Assembly (NCBI RefSeq): GCF_001757995.1
Contig: NZ_LXLV01000073.1
Coordinates: 157,620-221,619, forward strand
Origin: Bacillus mycoides
GTDB taxonomy: Bacteria; Bacillota; Bacilli; Bacillales; Bacillaceae_G
DNA length: 64,000 bases
Direction of reading: 5' to 3'
The notes under the pieces were generated by a model. It was given only the letters and a program-made list of their open reading frames with translations. It was not told where the DNA came from and searched no databases. Below are positions 1 through 9,361 of the stretch, piece by piece; position 1 is the stretch's first letter, and each line of letters opens with the position of its first letter. The translations under genes and the position numbers were made by a program.

Positions 1-2952
1 ACACCAGAAGAAGTAGCTGATAAAATTTCAAAACCAATGGAAGGGCAACTCCAAAATTTAAGCGGTGTAAACGTTGTTAGTTCATCATCTTATCAAAATG
101 CATCTTCTATTCAGGTAGAATATGATTTTGATAAAAATATGGAAAAAGCCGAAACGGAAATTAAAGAATCGCTCGCAAACGTGAAACTGCCAGAAGGTGT
201 GAAAGACCCGAAAGTCTCACGAGTAAACTTTAATGCCTTTCCTGTTATTTCATTAAGCGTAGCGAGTAAAAATGAATCTTTAGCTGCCTTAACAGAAAAT
301 GTAGAAAAAAATGTTGTTCCTGGATTAAAAGGACTTGATGGTGTCGCATCTGTTCAAATCGCAGGTCAACAAGTAGACGAAGTACAGCTTGTCTTCAAAA
401 AAGATAAGATGAAAGAATTAGGTTTAAGTGAAGATACGGTAAAAAATATGATTAAAGGTTCGGACGTATCGTTACCACTTGGCTTATATACATTTAAAGA
501 TACGGAAAAATCAGTTGTTGTAGATGGTAACATTACAACAATTAAAGCATTAAAAGAATTAAAAATTCCAGCTATCCCTTCATCACCGAATGGTCAAGGT
601 AATCAAAATGCTGGTGCTGGAACACAAGCACCACAAATGAATCCAGCCACTATGAACGGCATACCAACGGTTACATTAGAAGACATTGCTGATATTAAAG
701 AAGTCGGAAAAGCAGAGTCTATTTCTCGAACAAATGGAAAAGAAGCAATTGGAATTCAAATTGTGAAGGCTGCTGATGCGAATACAGTTGATGTTGTAAA
801 TGCAGTTAAAGATAAAGTAAAAGACCTTGAGAAAAAATATAAAGACTTAGAGATTATTTCAACATTTGATCAAGGTGCGCCTATTGAAAAATCAGTCGAA
901 ACAATGCTTAGCAAAGCAATCTTTGGTGCTATCTTTGCGATTGTTATTATTATGTTGTTCCTGCGAAACATTCGAACAACGCTAATCTCTGTCGTTTCTA
1001 TACCACTTTCTCTATTAATTGCAGTTTTAGTCATAAAACAAATGGATATTACGCTTAACATTATGACACTTGGAGCAATGACAGTCGCTATCGGACGTGT
1101 CGTCGATGACTCCATTGTTGTTATTGAAAATATTTATCGACGTATGTCGTTATCAGAAGAAAAATTACGTGGAAAAGATTTAATTCGTGAAGCTACGAAA
1201 GAAATGTTTATCCCAATTATGTCTTCTACAATTGTAACAATCGCTGTATTCTTACCTCTTGGGCTTGTAAAGGGTATGATTGGTGAAATGTTCTTACCAT
1301 TTGCTTTAACAATTGTTTTTGCCCTACTTGCTTCCTTACTTGTGGCAGTTACAATTGTGCCGATGCTAGCACATTCCTTATTTAAGAAGGAAAGCATGCG
1401 AGAAAAAGAAGTACATCATGAGGAAAAACCAAGCAAATTAGCAAACGGCTATAAACGTATACTTGAATGGGCTTTAAATCATAAAATCATCACATCAAGT
1501 ATCGCTGTCCTTCTATTAATTGGTAGTCTTGCACTTGTACCAATTATCGGTGTCAGCTTCTTACCATCTGAAGAAGAAAAAATGATTATCGCAACGTACA
1601 AACCTGAGCCAGGTCAAACGTTAGACGACGTTGAAAAAATTGCAACGAAAGCTGAAAAGCATTTCCAAGATAAAAAAGACGTCAAAACGATTCAATTCTC
1701 ATTAGGCGGCGAAAACCCAATGAGCCCTGGTCAAACAAATCAAGCAATGTTCTTCGTTCAATATGATAACGATACGAAAAACTTTGAAAAAGAGAAAGAA
1801 CAAGTCGTTAAAGATTTACAAAATATGTCTGGAAAAGGCGAATGGAAAAACCAAGATTTCGGAGCAAGTGGCGGTAGTAACGAAATTAAACTATACGTTT
1901 ATGGAGATAGCTCTGAAGAAATTAAGCCTGTCGTGAAAGACATTCAAAATATCATGAAGAAAAATAAAGATTTAAAAGATATAGACTCTAGTGTTGCAAA
2001 AACATATGCAGAATATACTTTGGTCGCAGATCAAGAAAAGTTAAGTAAAATGGGGCTAACTGCTGCTCAAATTGGAATGGGACTTTCTAATCAACATGAT
2101 CGCCCTGTTCTAACAACAATTAAAAAAGACGGTAAAGATATCAATGTATATGTCGAAGCTGAAAAACAAAATTATGAAACAATCGATGATTTAACAAATC
2201 GTAAAATTACAACACCACTTGGTAATGAAGTTGCTGTTAAAGATGTTATGACTGTAAAAGAAGGTGAAACTTCTAACACAGTAACACATCGTGATGGCCG
2301 TGTTTATGCGGAAGTTAGTGCAAAATTAACATCTGATGACGTTTCAAAAGCATCTGCCGCTGTTCAAAAAGAAGTAGATAAAATGGATCTTCCTTCTGGT
2401 GTAGATGTTTCTACGGGCGGTGTTACACAAGATATTCAAGAATCATTCAAACAACTTGGCTTAGCGATGTTAGCTGCGATTGCCATTGTATACTTCGTTC
2501 TTGTTGTTACATTTGGTGGTGCCCTTGCACCATTCGCAATTTTATTCTCGCTACCATTCACAATCATTGGTGCACTCGTTGCCTTATTAATCTCTGGCGA
2601 AACGTTAAGTGTATCTGCGATGATTGGGGCTCTTATGCTAATTGGTATCGTTGTAACGAACGCAATCGTGCTCATTGACCGTGTTATTCATAAAGAAAAT
2701 GACGGCCTATCAACACGTGACGCATTATTAGAAGCTGGTGCAACACGCTTACGTCCTATCTTAATGACTGCAATTGCAACAATTGGGGCTCTTATCCCGC
2801 TTGCATTAGGATTTGAAGGTAGCGGCTTAATTTCTAAAGGACTTGGTGTAACAGTAATCGGTGGATTAACAAGTTCAACGTTATTAACACTTCTTATTGT
2901 TCCAATCGTTTATGAAGCACTAAGCAAATTTAAAAAGAAAAAAGTAAAATAA
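1..2952 (+). CDS. RND-family efflux transporter (AcrB/SwrC type), 5' end outside window
   Basis: Inner-membrane proton-driven exporter of the AcrB/AcrD/AcrF family, which expels amphiphiles and drugs; Bacillus SwrC (surfactin resistance) is the nearest kind I know. The frame is open from base 1 (it reads TPEEVADKISKPM), so the true start lies upstream and at least 983 residues are visible. Two halves each show a large extracytoplasmic loop and a block of transmembrane helices. The TM4 motif with the adjacent proton-relay aspartates is present (VVDDSIVVIEN, near nt 1099-1131). The first porter loop carries an Asn/Gln/Gly/Pro-rich insertion at about nt 577-660. The gene ends in a strong terminator shared with the convergent msrAB. 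Substrate is inferred, not shown. Confidence 0.9.
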   Translation, partial: TPEEVADKISKPMEGQLQNLSGVNVVSSSSYQNASSIQVEYDFDKNMEKAETEIKESLANVKLPEGVKDPKVSRVNFNAFPVISLSVASKNESLAALTENVEKNVVPGLKGLDGVASVQIAGQQVDEVQLVFKKDKMKELGLSEDTVKNMIKGSDVSLPLGLYTFKDTEKSVVVDGNITTIKALKELKIPAIPSSPNGQGNQNAGAGTQAPQMNPATMNGIPTVTLEDIADIKEVGKAESISRTNGKEAIGIQIVKAADANTVDVVNAVKDKVKDLEKKYKDLEIISTFDQGAPIEKSVETMLSKAIFGAIFAIVIIMLFLRNIRTTLISVVSIPLSLLIAVLVIKQMDITLNIMTLGAMTVAIGRVVDDSIVVIENIYRRMSLSEEKLRGKDLIREATKEMFIPIMSSTIVTIAVFLPLGLVKGMIGEMFLPFALTIVFALLASLLVAVTIVPMLAHSLFKKESMREKEVHHEEKPSKLANGYKRILEWALNHKIITSSIAVLLLIGSLALVPIIGVSFLPSEEEKMIIATYKPEPGQTLDDVEKIATKAEKHFQDKKDVKTIQFSLGGENPMSPGQTNQAMFFVQYDNDTKNFEKEKEQVVKDLQNMSGKGEWKNQDFGASGGSNEIKLYVYGDSSEEIKPVVKDIQNIMKKNKDLKDIDSSVAKTYAEYTLVADQEKLSKMGLTAAQIGMGLSNQHDRPVLTTIKKDGKDINVYVEAEKQNYETIDDLTNRKITTPLGNEVAVKDVMTVKEGETSNTVTHRDGRVYAEVSAKLTSDDVSKASAAVQKEVDKMDLPSGVDVSTGGVTQDIQESFKQLGLAMLAAIAIVYFVLVVTFGGALAPFAILFSLPFTIIGALVALLISGETLSVSAMIGALMLIGIVVTNAIVLIDRVIHKENDGLSTRDALLEAGATRLRPILMTAIATIGALIPLALGFEGSGLISKGLGVTVIGGLTSSTLLTLLIVPIVYEALSKFKKKKVK

Positions 2953-2986
2953 AAAAATAACCTCGCAATTAGCGAGGTTATTTTTT
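2953..2986. terminator. Bidirectional terminator between RND transporter and msrAB
   Basis: A-rich left side, stem CCTCGC/GCGAGG with loop AATTA, then a run of T. The two genes converge here, and the msrAB stop codon lies inside the 3' arm. Confidence 0.85.
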
Positions 2987-3943
2987 ATTTCCGAACAGGA
3001 TTAGACAATCACCATATCCTTCTTTTTCTAAATTTTCTTTTGGAATAAAACGAAGAGCTGCTGAATTAATACAATAACGCAGGCCATTTGGTCCTGGGCC
3101 ATCTGGAAATACATGCCCAAGATGTGAATCCCCTGCCTTACTTCTCACTTCAGTACGCGTCATATTATGGCTAACATCCATTTTTTCTTCCACACTAGCT
3201 GACATAACTGGTTTCGTAAAACTCGGCCATCCACATCCACTATCGAATTTATCGAAAGAAGTAAATAACGGTTCACCCGAAACGATATCTACATATAAAC
3301 CCTCTTCTTTATGATTCCAATACTCATTTCGAAATGGCGGTTCTGTCCCATTTTCCTGTGTTACATAAAATTGCATCTCATTTAACCTGTCTTTTAAATG
3401 AGCGTTGTCCTTTGGCCAATGATTTTTAATGAAGGCATCACGACCTGAACCTTTACGGTATAGCTCATAACGGAATGTATTTTTCTTATGATATCCTTGA
3501 TGATATTCTTCAGCTGGATAAAACGTAGCAGCCGGCAATATTTTTGTCGCAATTGGCTTCGAAAAATGCCCACTTTTCTCGAGCTCTTCTTTTGAAGCCT
3601 CTGCCTTTTTATGTTGTTCCTCATTATGATAAAAAATCACCGTTTCATAAGACTGTCCACGATCGTGGAATTGTCCCCCTATATCAGTCGGGTCAATTTG
3701 TCTCCAATATATATTTAACAACTCCTCATACGGCATTTTATTTGCATCAAATGTAATTTGTACTGCTTCATAATGCCCAGTTGTTTCCGAGCATACTTCT
3801 TTATACGTTGGATCCTCTTTATGGCCACCTGTATAGCCTGAAACAACCTGTATAATCCCTTCCATCTCTTCAAATGGCGAAACCATGCACCAGAAGCACC
3901 CACCAGCAAATGTAGCTAACTCTACCTTTTCATTTACAGCCAT
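2978..3943 (-). CDS. msrAB: Bifunctional peptide methionine sulfoxide reductase MsrA/MsrB
   Basis: Repairs oxidised methionine in proteins: the N-terminal MsrA domain reduces the S epimer, the C-terminal MsrB domain the R epimer, recycled by thioredoxin. MsrA carries GCFWC at residues 15-19 with the catalytic Cys16. MsrB carries CGWPSF and the catalytic Cys of RYCINSA near residue 295. The zinc-binding CxxC pairs of many MsrB proteins are missing: the first would fall in [10 protein letters not shown] and has no Cys, so this is the zinc-free form. The length of 321 residues suits the fusion. It is monocistronic, transcribed toward the RND gene. It belongs functionally with the other oxidative and nitrosative stress functions nearby (nos, the lost sod). 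Confidence 0.95.
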   Translation of the reverse strand: MAVNEKVELATFAGGCFWCMVSPFEEMEGIIQVVSGYTGGHKEDPTYKEVCSETTGHYEAVQITFDANKMPYEELLNIYWRQIDPTDIGGQFHDRGQSYETVIFYHNEEQHKKAEASKEELEKSGHFSKPIATKILPAATFYPAEEYHQGYHKKNTFRYELYRKGSGRDAFIKNHWPKDNAHLKDRLNEMQFYVTQENGTEPPFRNEYWNHKEEGLYVDIVSGEPLFTSFDKFDSGCGWPSFTKPVMSASVEEKMDVSHNMTRTEVRSKAGDSHLGHVFPDGPGPNGLRYCINSAALRFIPKENLEKEGYGDCLILFGNKK

Positions 3944-4001
3944 TATTTCACCCCTATTCTATATTCTCCTTACAGTATGGCATAAGAAACATAATGTTAT
4001 A

Positions 4002-4036
4002 AAAGAAAAAGCATCGAACATCGATGCTTTTTCTTT
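4002..4036 (-). terminator. Terminator of the AI-2E family gene
   Basis: Stem GCATCGA/TCGATGC with loop ACA, flanked by A-rich and T-rich arms (AAAGAAAAA / TTTTTCTTT), so it can work in both directions. It overlaps the stop codon of the minus-strand gene. Confidence 0.8.
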
Positions 4037-5078
4037 ACTTCACTTTATTTTTTTCAACGTCTTTCTCCATTTCATCACTTGTCACATCTAAGACATCTAA
4101 TAAAAAAATGAAGATAGGAATACCGATAATTAGTCCCCATACACCTAAGAAGTGTTCTGAGAAGATTAATACCATAAACGTATAGAAAATCGGTAAATTT
4201 GTTTTTTGCGACATAAACTTCGGATTTAATACGTAACTTTCAAGCGCATGAATTACTGTTACGATAACTAAAATATAAACGACATACATAATACCGCCGA
4301 TATTGTAAGCAATCATACAAAGTGGGAATAACGAAATGATAACACCTGCTACTGGAATTAAACCAAGCAAGAAAATCATTAACGCTAAACCTAGTAATTG
4401 CGGGAATCCTAATATCCATAATGCGATAACAGATAAAACACAGTTAACAATTGCGATTAAAAATTGTGCTTCGATTACTTTTCCGAATGAACGTGCAAAT
4501 TTCTTTCCGAAATACTCTATTTCGTTATAGAAAATTGCAAGTCGACTTTCTTTAAATTTCGAAGTAAAAGCAACGATACGTGCTTTTTCAAGTAGGAAAA
4601 ATAAGCTTAAAATTACAGAAAGTAAAACTTGAAGGCCAAATTTCCCAACATTCGTAATAGATTTATACAAAATGTCTACGCCTTGCCCTACATATTTAGA
4701 AAGCTCCATATGATTAACAGCATTAACTGCATACTTAATTAATTCACTATCAGGTGGATTTCTTAAAAATACATTGAATTGATAAATCAATTGTGAAATT
4801 TGTATTGTTAATACCGGTAAATATTTAAATAGCGTAATTGCAATTCCCGCCACTAACATTACATATAAAAGCGCTATAATAATTTTCCGATTAATTGGCA
4901 TGAAATGATCTAATTTACGAGAAATAAACTTTTGGAATCGATCCATTAAATACGTCAACATAAACGTAATTAAAATTAAATTTAACATACTTTGCATCCC
5001 ATACAATATGAGAGCAAGTAATACTAATACGATTAACCTCTGAAATCCTTTGCTTTGAAACAGGTTTTTTATTTGCAT
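4035..5078 (-). CDS. AI-2E family membrane transporter
   Basis: A 347-residue polytopic membrane protein of the AI-2E/UPF0118 family (Pfam PF01594). Members include TqsA (autoinducer-2 export) and Na+/H+ antiporter-like Bacillus proteins. Two hydrophobic hairpins are at the N-terminus (residues 10-35 and 65-90), followed by a soluble-looking region, then a block of helices. The family signature LGLIPVAGVIISLFP is near residue 240 and ESYVLNPKFM near residue 285. The annotated ATG has no close Shine-Dalgarno sequence (AGGAGAG is 14 nt upstream), but no other in-frame start exists nearby. It is alone, with its own terminator. The substrate is unknown. Confidence 0.85.
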   Translation of the reverse strand: MQIKNLFQSKGFQRLIVLVLLALILYGMQSMLNLILITFMLTYLMDRFQKFISRKLDHFMPINRKIIIALLYVMLVAGIAITLFKYLPVLTIQISQLIYQFNVFLRNPPDSELIKYAVNAVNHMELSKYVGQGVDILYKSITNVGKFGLQVLLSVILSLFFLLEKARIVAFTSKFKESRLAIFYNEIEYFGKKFARSFGKVIEAQFLIAIVNCVLSVIALWILGFPQLLGLALMIFLLGLIPVAGVIISLFPLCMIAYNIGGIMYVVYILVIVTVIHALESYVLNPKFMSQKTNLPIFYTFMVLIFSEHFLGVWGLIIGIPIFIFLLDVLDVTSDEMEKDVEKNKVK

Positions 5079-5347
5079 AATCGACGAGTACTCTCTCCTG
5101 TCCTATAAAGTAAAACGTTAACAAGTAGATCTCTCTCTGTTCTCTACTTATAATTATCCTTTAATATTAAAGCCATTGCGAGCAATTTATCTTTAATCCT
5201 AACCGCCCGTTAATTTTGCTAATATATTATGTTACTTCTTATTTTACAATACAATGACCTATTTCAAAACGCATTATGCATAGTATTAATGAAGATTTAA
5301 GGAAACTTTTATCCTTATAAAAATAGGTCTTACCAATACTGTAACAT
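5079..5347. other. Intergenic region with a long-range inverted repeat
   Basis: No gene seen. It must hold the promoter of the AI-2E family gene. GACCTATTT (5256-5264) can pair with AAATAGGTC (5321-5329) across about 56 nt that contain a smaller hairpin (AAGGA near 5299 with TCCTT near 5312). I cannot assign this structure to a known RNA family. Confidence 0.3.
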
Positions 5348-5395
5348 AAAAAGCAAGCTATCAGTAGAAATCCGCCCTACAAATAGCTTGCTTTT
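5348..5395 (-). terminator. Terminator of lrgAB
   Basis: Twelve-base stem AAAAGCAAGCTA / TAGCTTGCTTTT around a 23-nt loop, 23 nt downstream of the lrgB stop codon on the minus strand. Confidence 0.75.
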
Positions 5396-5417
5396 ATAAT
5401 TTTTTTAGTAAGTTATA

Positions 5418-6110
5418 TTACCCAATGAATGGCATAAACATCGGAATGATAACTACTGTTACAACACCAACTACTGTCACAGCGATACTTGCCATAGCTG
5501 CTTCTACTTCACCCATTTCGATACCTACTGCAACCCCTAACGCATGTCCTGCTGTCCCAAGAGCTAAACCTTTAGCAATCGGATGTTTAACTCTAAATGT
5601 TTTTAAGAATAAAGCTCCTAATGCGTATACGATAACTGCATTAAAGATAACTGCAAATGATGTAATTGCTGGAATACCACCGATACTTTCAGATATTGGT
5701 AATGCAATTGCTGTTGTTGCTGCCTGCGGTAACATTGAGTTCATTACAGCTGTATCTAAACCAATTGCTTTTGCGACAATGAACACAACAACCACTGAAC
5801 AAATAGACCCAACCACGATAGCCGATAAAATTTGCCACCAATATTTTTTTAACTTATCAACTTGTTTATATAATGGAATTGCAAATGCGATTGTTGCTGG
5901 CTCTAAGAAAAAACTAATCATCTTTCCGCCCGTATTATATTCCTCAAAGGTAAAGTTACCTACCTTTAAAAATACAATCCCTAATACCATTGCTACGAAT
6001 AGTGGTGTAAATAAGAAGAATCCTTTTGAGTGTTTGAATAAAAATGTTCCGATTCCGTATGCAATTAATGAAACGACGATTCCGAAATATGGAGTCATTG
6101 TGCTTGTCAT
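5418..6110 (-). CDS. lrgB: LrgB, membrane partner of LrgA (antiholin-like / pyruvate transporter subunit)
   Basis: Polytopic inner-membrane protein, 230 residues, LrgB/CidB family. With LrgA it was described as antiholin-like in staphylococci. In B. subtilis the homologous pair (YsbAB, renamed PftAB) is a LytST-controlled pyruvate transporter, so pyruvate uptake is the more likely role here. Several hydrophobic segments are visible, and the conserved stretch [17 protein letters not shown] lies near residues 187-203. I chose the ATG at 6110 because AGGAGG sits 8 nt upstream of it; another ATG at 6116 lies only 2 nt behind that site. It follows lrgA by 36 nt and clearly belongs to the same operon. 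Confidence 0.93.
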   Translation of the reverse strand: MTSTMTPYFGIVVSLIAYGIGTFLFKHSKGFFLFTPLFVAMVLGIVFLKVGNFTFEEYNTGGKMISFFLEPATIAFAIPLYKQVDKLKKYWWQILSAIVVGSICSVVVVFIVAKAIGLDTAVMNSMLPQAATTAIALPISESIGGIPAITSFAVIFNAVIVYALGALFLKTFRVKHPIAKGLALGTAGHALGVAVGIEMGEVEAAMASIAVTVVGVVTVVIIPMFMPFIG

Positions 6111-6146
6111 GTTCATTACCTCCTAACCATGTATGGTCTAAAATAG

Positions 6147-6578
6147 TTACGCGACTTTTCCGTGTTTGCTTCCTTTGTTTACAACTTTCAACTCTTTTGT
6201 ATCTTTTGTTTCTTTGTCATCTTTACCTAAAATCAATTGTGCAAATAAACCTGTTACAGCAAGTAAAATAATTGTTGCGACAACGATTACGGTTAGGATT
6301 TGTACGAAATATTGGCTCATTACACCAAGAGAGTTAATAACTGAAATACCTGATGGGACGAAAAGGAATCCGATAATACCTGTTAAAGCTGTTCCGAGTG
6401 ATTCAACTTGCTCCAATTTAATAACCTTTAAACATAGTAGACTAAATAAAACGACTAACCCGATTACTGATGAAGGCATCGGAATTGGTAAATGGGTTGA
6501 GATAATATTAGAAACTAACATAATAGCTGAAAAAACGAATATTTGTGATAGAAATCCATATACTTTTTTTGTGCTCAT
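6147..6578 (-). CDS. lrgA: LrgA, holin-like membrane protein
   Basis: Small polytopic membrane protein of 143 residues in the LrgA/CidA family with about four membrane segments and a charged C-terminal tail ([13 protein letters not shown]). It forms a functional unit with LrgB. The ATG at 6578 has GAGGTGG at a good distance; an in-frame GTG at 6587 lies inside that ribosome binding site and is unlikely. The gene is separated from lytR by a terminator and has its own promoter region with a cre-like sequence, which fits activation by LytR and carbon catabolite control. Confidence 0.93.
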   Translation of the reverse strand: MSTKKVYGFLSQIFVFSAIMLVSNIISTHLPIPMPSSVIGLVVLFSLLCLKVIKLEQVESLGTALTGIIGFLFVPSGISVINSLGVMSQYFVQILTVIVVATIILLAVTGLFAQLILGKDDKETKDTKELKVVNKGSKHGKVA

Positions 6579-6589
6579 TTTGGCCACCT

Positions 6590-6668
6590 CTTTTGATTTG
6601 GTACCTTTATTTTATAGGATATAAACACCGAAGTAAGCGTTTACATAGCGGGATGTAAAATATAAACA
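6590..6668 (-). promoter_or_regulatory. lrgA promoter region with cre-like site and direct repeats
   Basis: On the minus strand TGTAAACGCTTACT (6632-6645) matches the CcpA cre consensus TGWAANCGNTNWCA in all but the last base. A TATAAA box lies 17 nt past the weak hexamer GCTTAC, so the cre overlaps the -35. TGTTTATAT occurs twice (6660-6668 and 6619-6627), 41 nt apart, about four helical turns, and could be LytTR-domain contact sites. The cre match is seen directly; control by CcpA and LytR is inferred. Confidence 0.6.
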
Positions 6669-6698
6669 GCCAATTACAATAATCCTACGGTGAAATAC

Positions 6699-6732
6699 AA
6701 AAGCTGCTCCTTAAATACGGAGCAGCTTTTTA
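6699..6732 (-). terminator. Terminator of lytSR
   Basis: Stem AAAAGCTGCTCC / GGAGCAGCTTTT with an 8-nt loop. It overlaps the lytR stop codon and isolates lytSR from lrgAB. Confidence 0.85.
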
Positions 6733-7451
6733 AGTTCTTTTGCATATGTACGGCTAACCGGGACTTTGGATCCCTCTTTCATAATTAAGTTATAAGTCGA
6801 ATTAAACCACGGCTGTATCTCAGAAATATGATTAATATTAGCAACGAAACTACGATGAACACGCATAAAAATTGTTTGTGGTAATTTCTTTTCCAAAATG
6901 ACAAGCGTATCATGTGTTACATATGTTTCTTTCATTGTCTTTACAGTTACTTTCCCATCTACAAGCCCTACATAAATAATATCTTCAATGTTAACAAGTA
7001 CAATTGATTCCTCAATTGGTAATGCTAATTTATGCATCTCGGTCGTTACATCTACACTCTTTATGTCTTGCTTTGTTTCTAATTTTATTTGCTTTTGTTT
7101 TTTATATTTCTTTAATGTCTGTACGATACGTTCTTCATCAAATGGCTTTAAAATGTAATCTAATGCATCTACTTCAAATGCTTGCAGCGCATATTGATCA
7201 TATGCAGTAGCAAAAACAATTGAAGGTGGATTTTTCATTTTCTTTAATATATTTGCGATTTCAAATCCGTTATCATCAGATAACTGAATATCTAGAAAAA
7301 CAATATCTGGTTTGTTTTTCATTAATTCTTCTAATGCATCCTCTACACAATCCGCCTCACCGATTATCTCTACTTCTTTTGTTTGCTCTAATAAATATTT
7401 CAATTCATCCCGTGCTAACATTTCATCATCAACTACTAATACTTTTAACAC
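6711..7451 (-). CDS. lytR: LytR, LytTR-family response regulator
   Basis: Cytoplasmic response regulator of 246 residues. The N-terminal receiver domain has the acidic pair at residues 8-9, phospho-acceptor Asp54 (VFLDIQLSD) and the conserved Lys in ILKPFD. The C-terminal half is a LytTR DNA-binding domain (FMRVHRSFVANINHI). Start is GTG at 7451 with GGAGG 9 nt upstream. It overlaps lytS by 23 nt, so the two are translationally coupled. The expected target is the lrgAB promoter immediately downstream. In B. subtilis the LytST pair responds to extracellular pyruvate; that is family knowledge. Confidence 0.95.
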   Translation of the reverse strand: MLKVLVVDDEMLARDELKYLLEQTKEVEIIGEADCVEDALEELMKNKPDIVFLDIQLSDDNGFEIANILKKMKNPPSIVFATAYDQYALQAFEVDALDYILKPFDEERIVQTLKKYKKQKQIKLETKQDIKSVDVTTEMHKLALPIEESIVLVNIEDIIYVGLVDGKVTVKTMKETYVTHDTLVILEKKLPQTIFMRVHRSFVANINHISEIQPWFNSTYNLIMKEGSKVPVSRTYAKELKKLLRI

Positions 7452-9198
7452 TCCGTTTTTCCTCCTCTACTTTTTTCGGAATTACAAAGAGGATCTTTGT
7501 CCCTTGCTCTAATTCACTTTCAATTTGAAGCATTGTCTCTTTCCCAAATAACCCGATAAGTCGTTCATTAATATTATATAAAGCTGTTCCAGTCCCTTTC
7601 TTTGATGGAACTACCATTTTTCCTAATTGCTCTAGACGTTCAATCTCAATCCCTTGTCCATTATCCTTCACTTCAAAGTGAACCATTCCTTCTTTTTCAA
7701 ACACATGTACCTCGACTTGGCACACTGGCTGCTTTTTCGGAAAAGCATGGCGCAATGCATTTTCAACTAATAACTGAAGGACAAATGGTGGAACTAAAGT
7801 CACCTTTAGTGCCTCTTCAATGTACATCTTCACTTCATACTTATTCGGAAATCTCGCTTGCTCTAACGATAAATATGCATGTACATGATTCAACTCTTGT
7901 TCTAATGGAATAAGTAATTGTCGTGCCCCTTGCAAATTACAACGAAAATAAACGCTAAGCTGCAATAATAATTTTCTCGCCTTCTCTACATCTGTTCGGC
8001 ATAAAGCTGACACTGTATTAATTGCATTAAATAAAAAATGCGGATTGATTTGTGCTTGCAGCGCTTTTATTTCGGCATCTTGCAATAACTTACTTTGTAA
8101 CTCAGCTTCACCTAACTCAAGCTGTGTGGAGAATATTTTCGCTAGCCCTTCCGCTAACTCTTCTTCAACACGACTTAATTGATTAGAGTTTTTAAAATAA
8201 AGTTTTAATGTTCCAATCGTATTTCCATGTGAAGTTAATGGAATAACAACTGCCGCTTGTAATGGACACCCTTCATGTTGACAATTAATAATCTCACGTG
8301 ATTTCGCCTTCATTATTTCCCCTGTTTTTAATACTTCTTTTGATAAACCTGTTATTAAACTGTGTGAAGGAATATGATGATCTGATGCTAATCCAACGTG
8401 AGCTAAGATTTTCTCTGTATCTGTTAAGGATACCGCATCTGTTCCCGTAAAGCGGTGAATAATTTGTGCCACATGTTTACAGGACTCTTCCGTCAACCCT
8501 TGGCGGAAATATGGTAACGTCTTATCAGCAATTCGTAATACTTTATGCGTTTGTAAAGCTTTTGCGTTTTCTTCTTGTCGTAAAATAGCTAGTATCATCG
8601 AAAGTAAAATAAAACTGCCAAAACTATTTACAAGAATCATCGGTAGCGCAATTGTTCTCACAACACTAAGTCCATTTTCTATCATTAATAGAATCATAAG
8701 CATTTCTAAAGTAACGATAAAAACACTTAAAACCGCAGAAAATTTAGGTGTAATAGTACGGTTATATTTTTTGAAGATGTATCCAATATAACCTGTTATA
8801 ATCCCAGCCAAAATTGATGAGATTGCACAACTTACTGCCGTCGTCCCGCCAAGCATATAACGATGAATACCCGCAATAGAACCTACTCCAATTCCGACGA
8901 TAGGACCGCCAAGCAACCCACTAATTCCCACACCCATAATTCGTGTATTCGCAATTGTGCTGGATGATGAAACACCTTGTAACCAATTTTCATTCATAAT
9001 AGTATTTCCTGCTATTTCAATCCCTGTGTAATTGCTCACAATTGTAAACACTGAAAAAATACAAATGAGCTTAAACTTATCTACATATCCATCTTGCTTA
9101 TGAAGAAGACGCCGGAACGTTTTAATATGAGAAAGTAAAAATCCTAAAATAACAATAAGTCCGACGCGTTCAATCATCATAAGTACTAAATTTAGCAT
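7429..9198 (-). CDS. lytS: LytS, sensor histidine kinase
   Basis: Membrane sensor of 589 residues. The first 200 residues form the 5TM-5TMR_LYT domain. A GAF domain follows (about 225-360), then a LytS-type histidine kinase region with the phospho-acceptor motif QINPHFLFNAINT near residue 390, and a C-terminal ATPase domain with N box LLVENALRHAF and G box DNGQGIEI. It phosphorylates LytR, with which it overlaps. No promoter was resolved in the 100 nt upstream. Confidence 0.95.
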   Translation of the reverse strand: MLNLVLMMIERVGLIVILGFLLSHIKTFRRLLHKQDGYVDKFKLICIFSVFTIVSNYTGIEIAGNTIMNENWLQGVSSSSTIANTRIMGVGISGLLGGPIVGIGVGSIAGIHRYMLGGTTAVSCAISSILAGIITGYIGYIFKKYNRTITPKFSAVLSVFIVTLEMLMILLMIENGLSVVRTIALPMILVNSFGSFILLSMILAILRQEENAKALQTHKVLRIADKTLPYFRQGLTEESCKHVAQIIHRFTGTDAVSLTDTEKILAHVGLASDHHIPSHSLITGLSKEVLKTGEIMKAKSREIINCQHEGCPLQAAVVIPLTSHGNTIGTLKLYFKNSNQLSRVEEELAEGLAKIFSTQLELGEAELQSKLLQDAEIKALQAQINPHFLFNAINTVSALCRTDVEKARKLLLQLSVYFRCNLQGARQLLIPLEQELNHVHAYLSLEQARFPNKYEVKMYIEEALKVTLVPPFVLQLLVENALRHAFPKKQPVCQVEVHVFEKEGMVHFEVKDNGQGIEIERLEQLGKMVVPSKKGTGTALYNINERLIGLFGKETMLQIESELEQGTKILFVIPKKVEEEKRSVKSISS

Positions 9199-9314
9199 CT
9201 GTGATTCATTCCTTTTTATATTAGTTAGTTTTATTATGGGAAAATAATGAAGCGTGCGTCAAGGAGAATGAAATGTTTTTTGAAATATTTTACACATAAC
9301 AATCTCCTCTTTAT

Positions 9315-9343
9315 TTGACAATCTAATAGAAGAGTGCTAAAAA
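9315..9343 (+). promoter_or_regulatory. Likely promoter of the PyrR-attenuated transcript
   Basis: TTGACA at 9315-9320, 17-nt spacer, then TAAAAA preceded by TGC (extended -10). Transcription would begin near 9350, just ahead of the PyrR-type hairpin. The alternative TATAAT at 9352 has no good -35 at the right distance. Confidence 0.5.
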
Positions 9344-9361
9344 TAAAGTAATATAATACAG

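Noticed and set aside
5425-6126. 233-codon plus-strand open frame antisense to lrgB
   Set aside because: Thr/Ile/Ala-rich composition is the mirror of the membrane-protein codons of lrgB; no ribosome binding site.
9352-9357. TATAAT as the -10 of the PyrR-attenuated transcript
   Set aside because: No -35 at 16-18 nt; the TTGACA at 9315 fits the TGC-TAAAAA element better.
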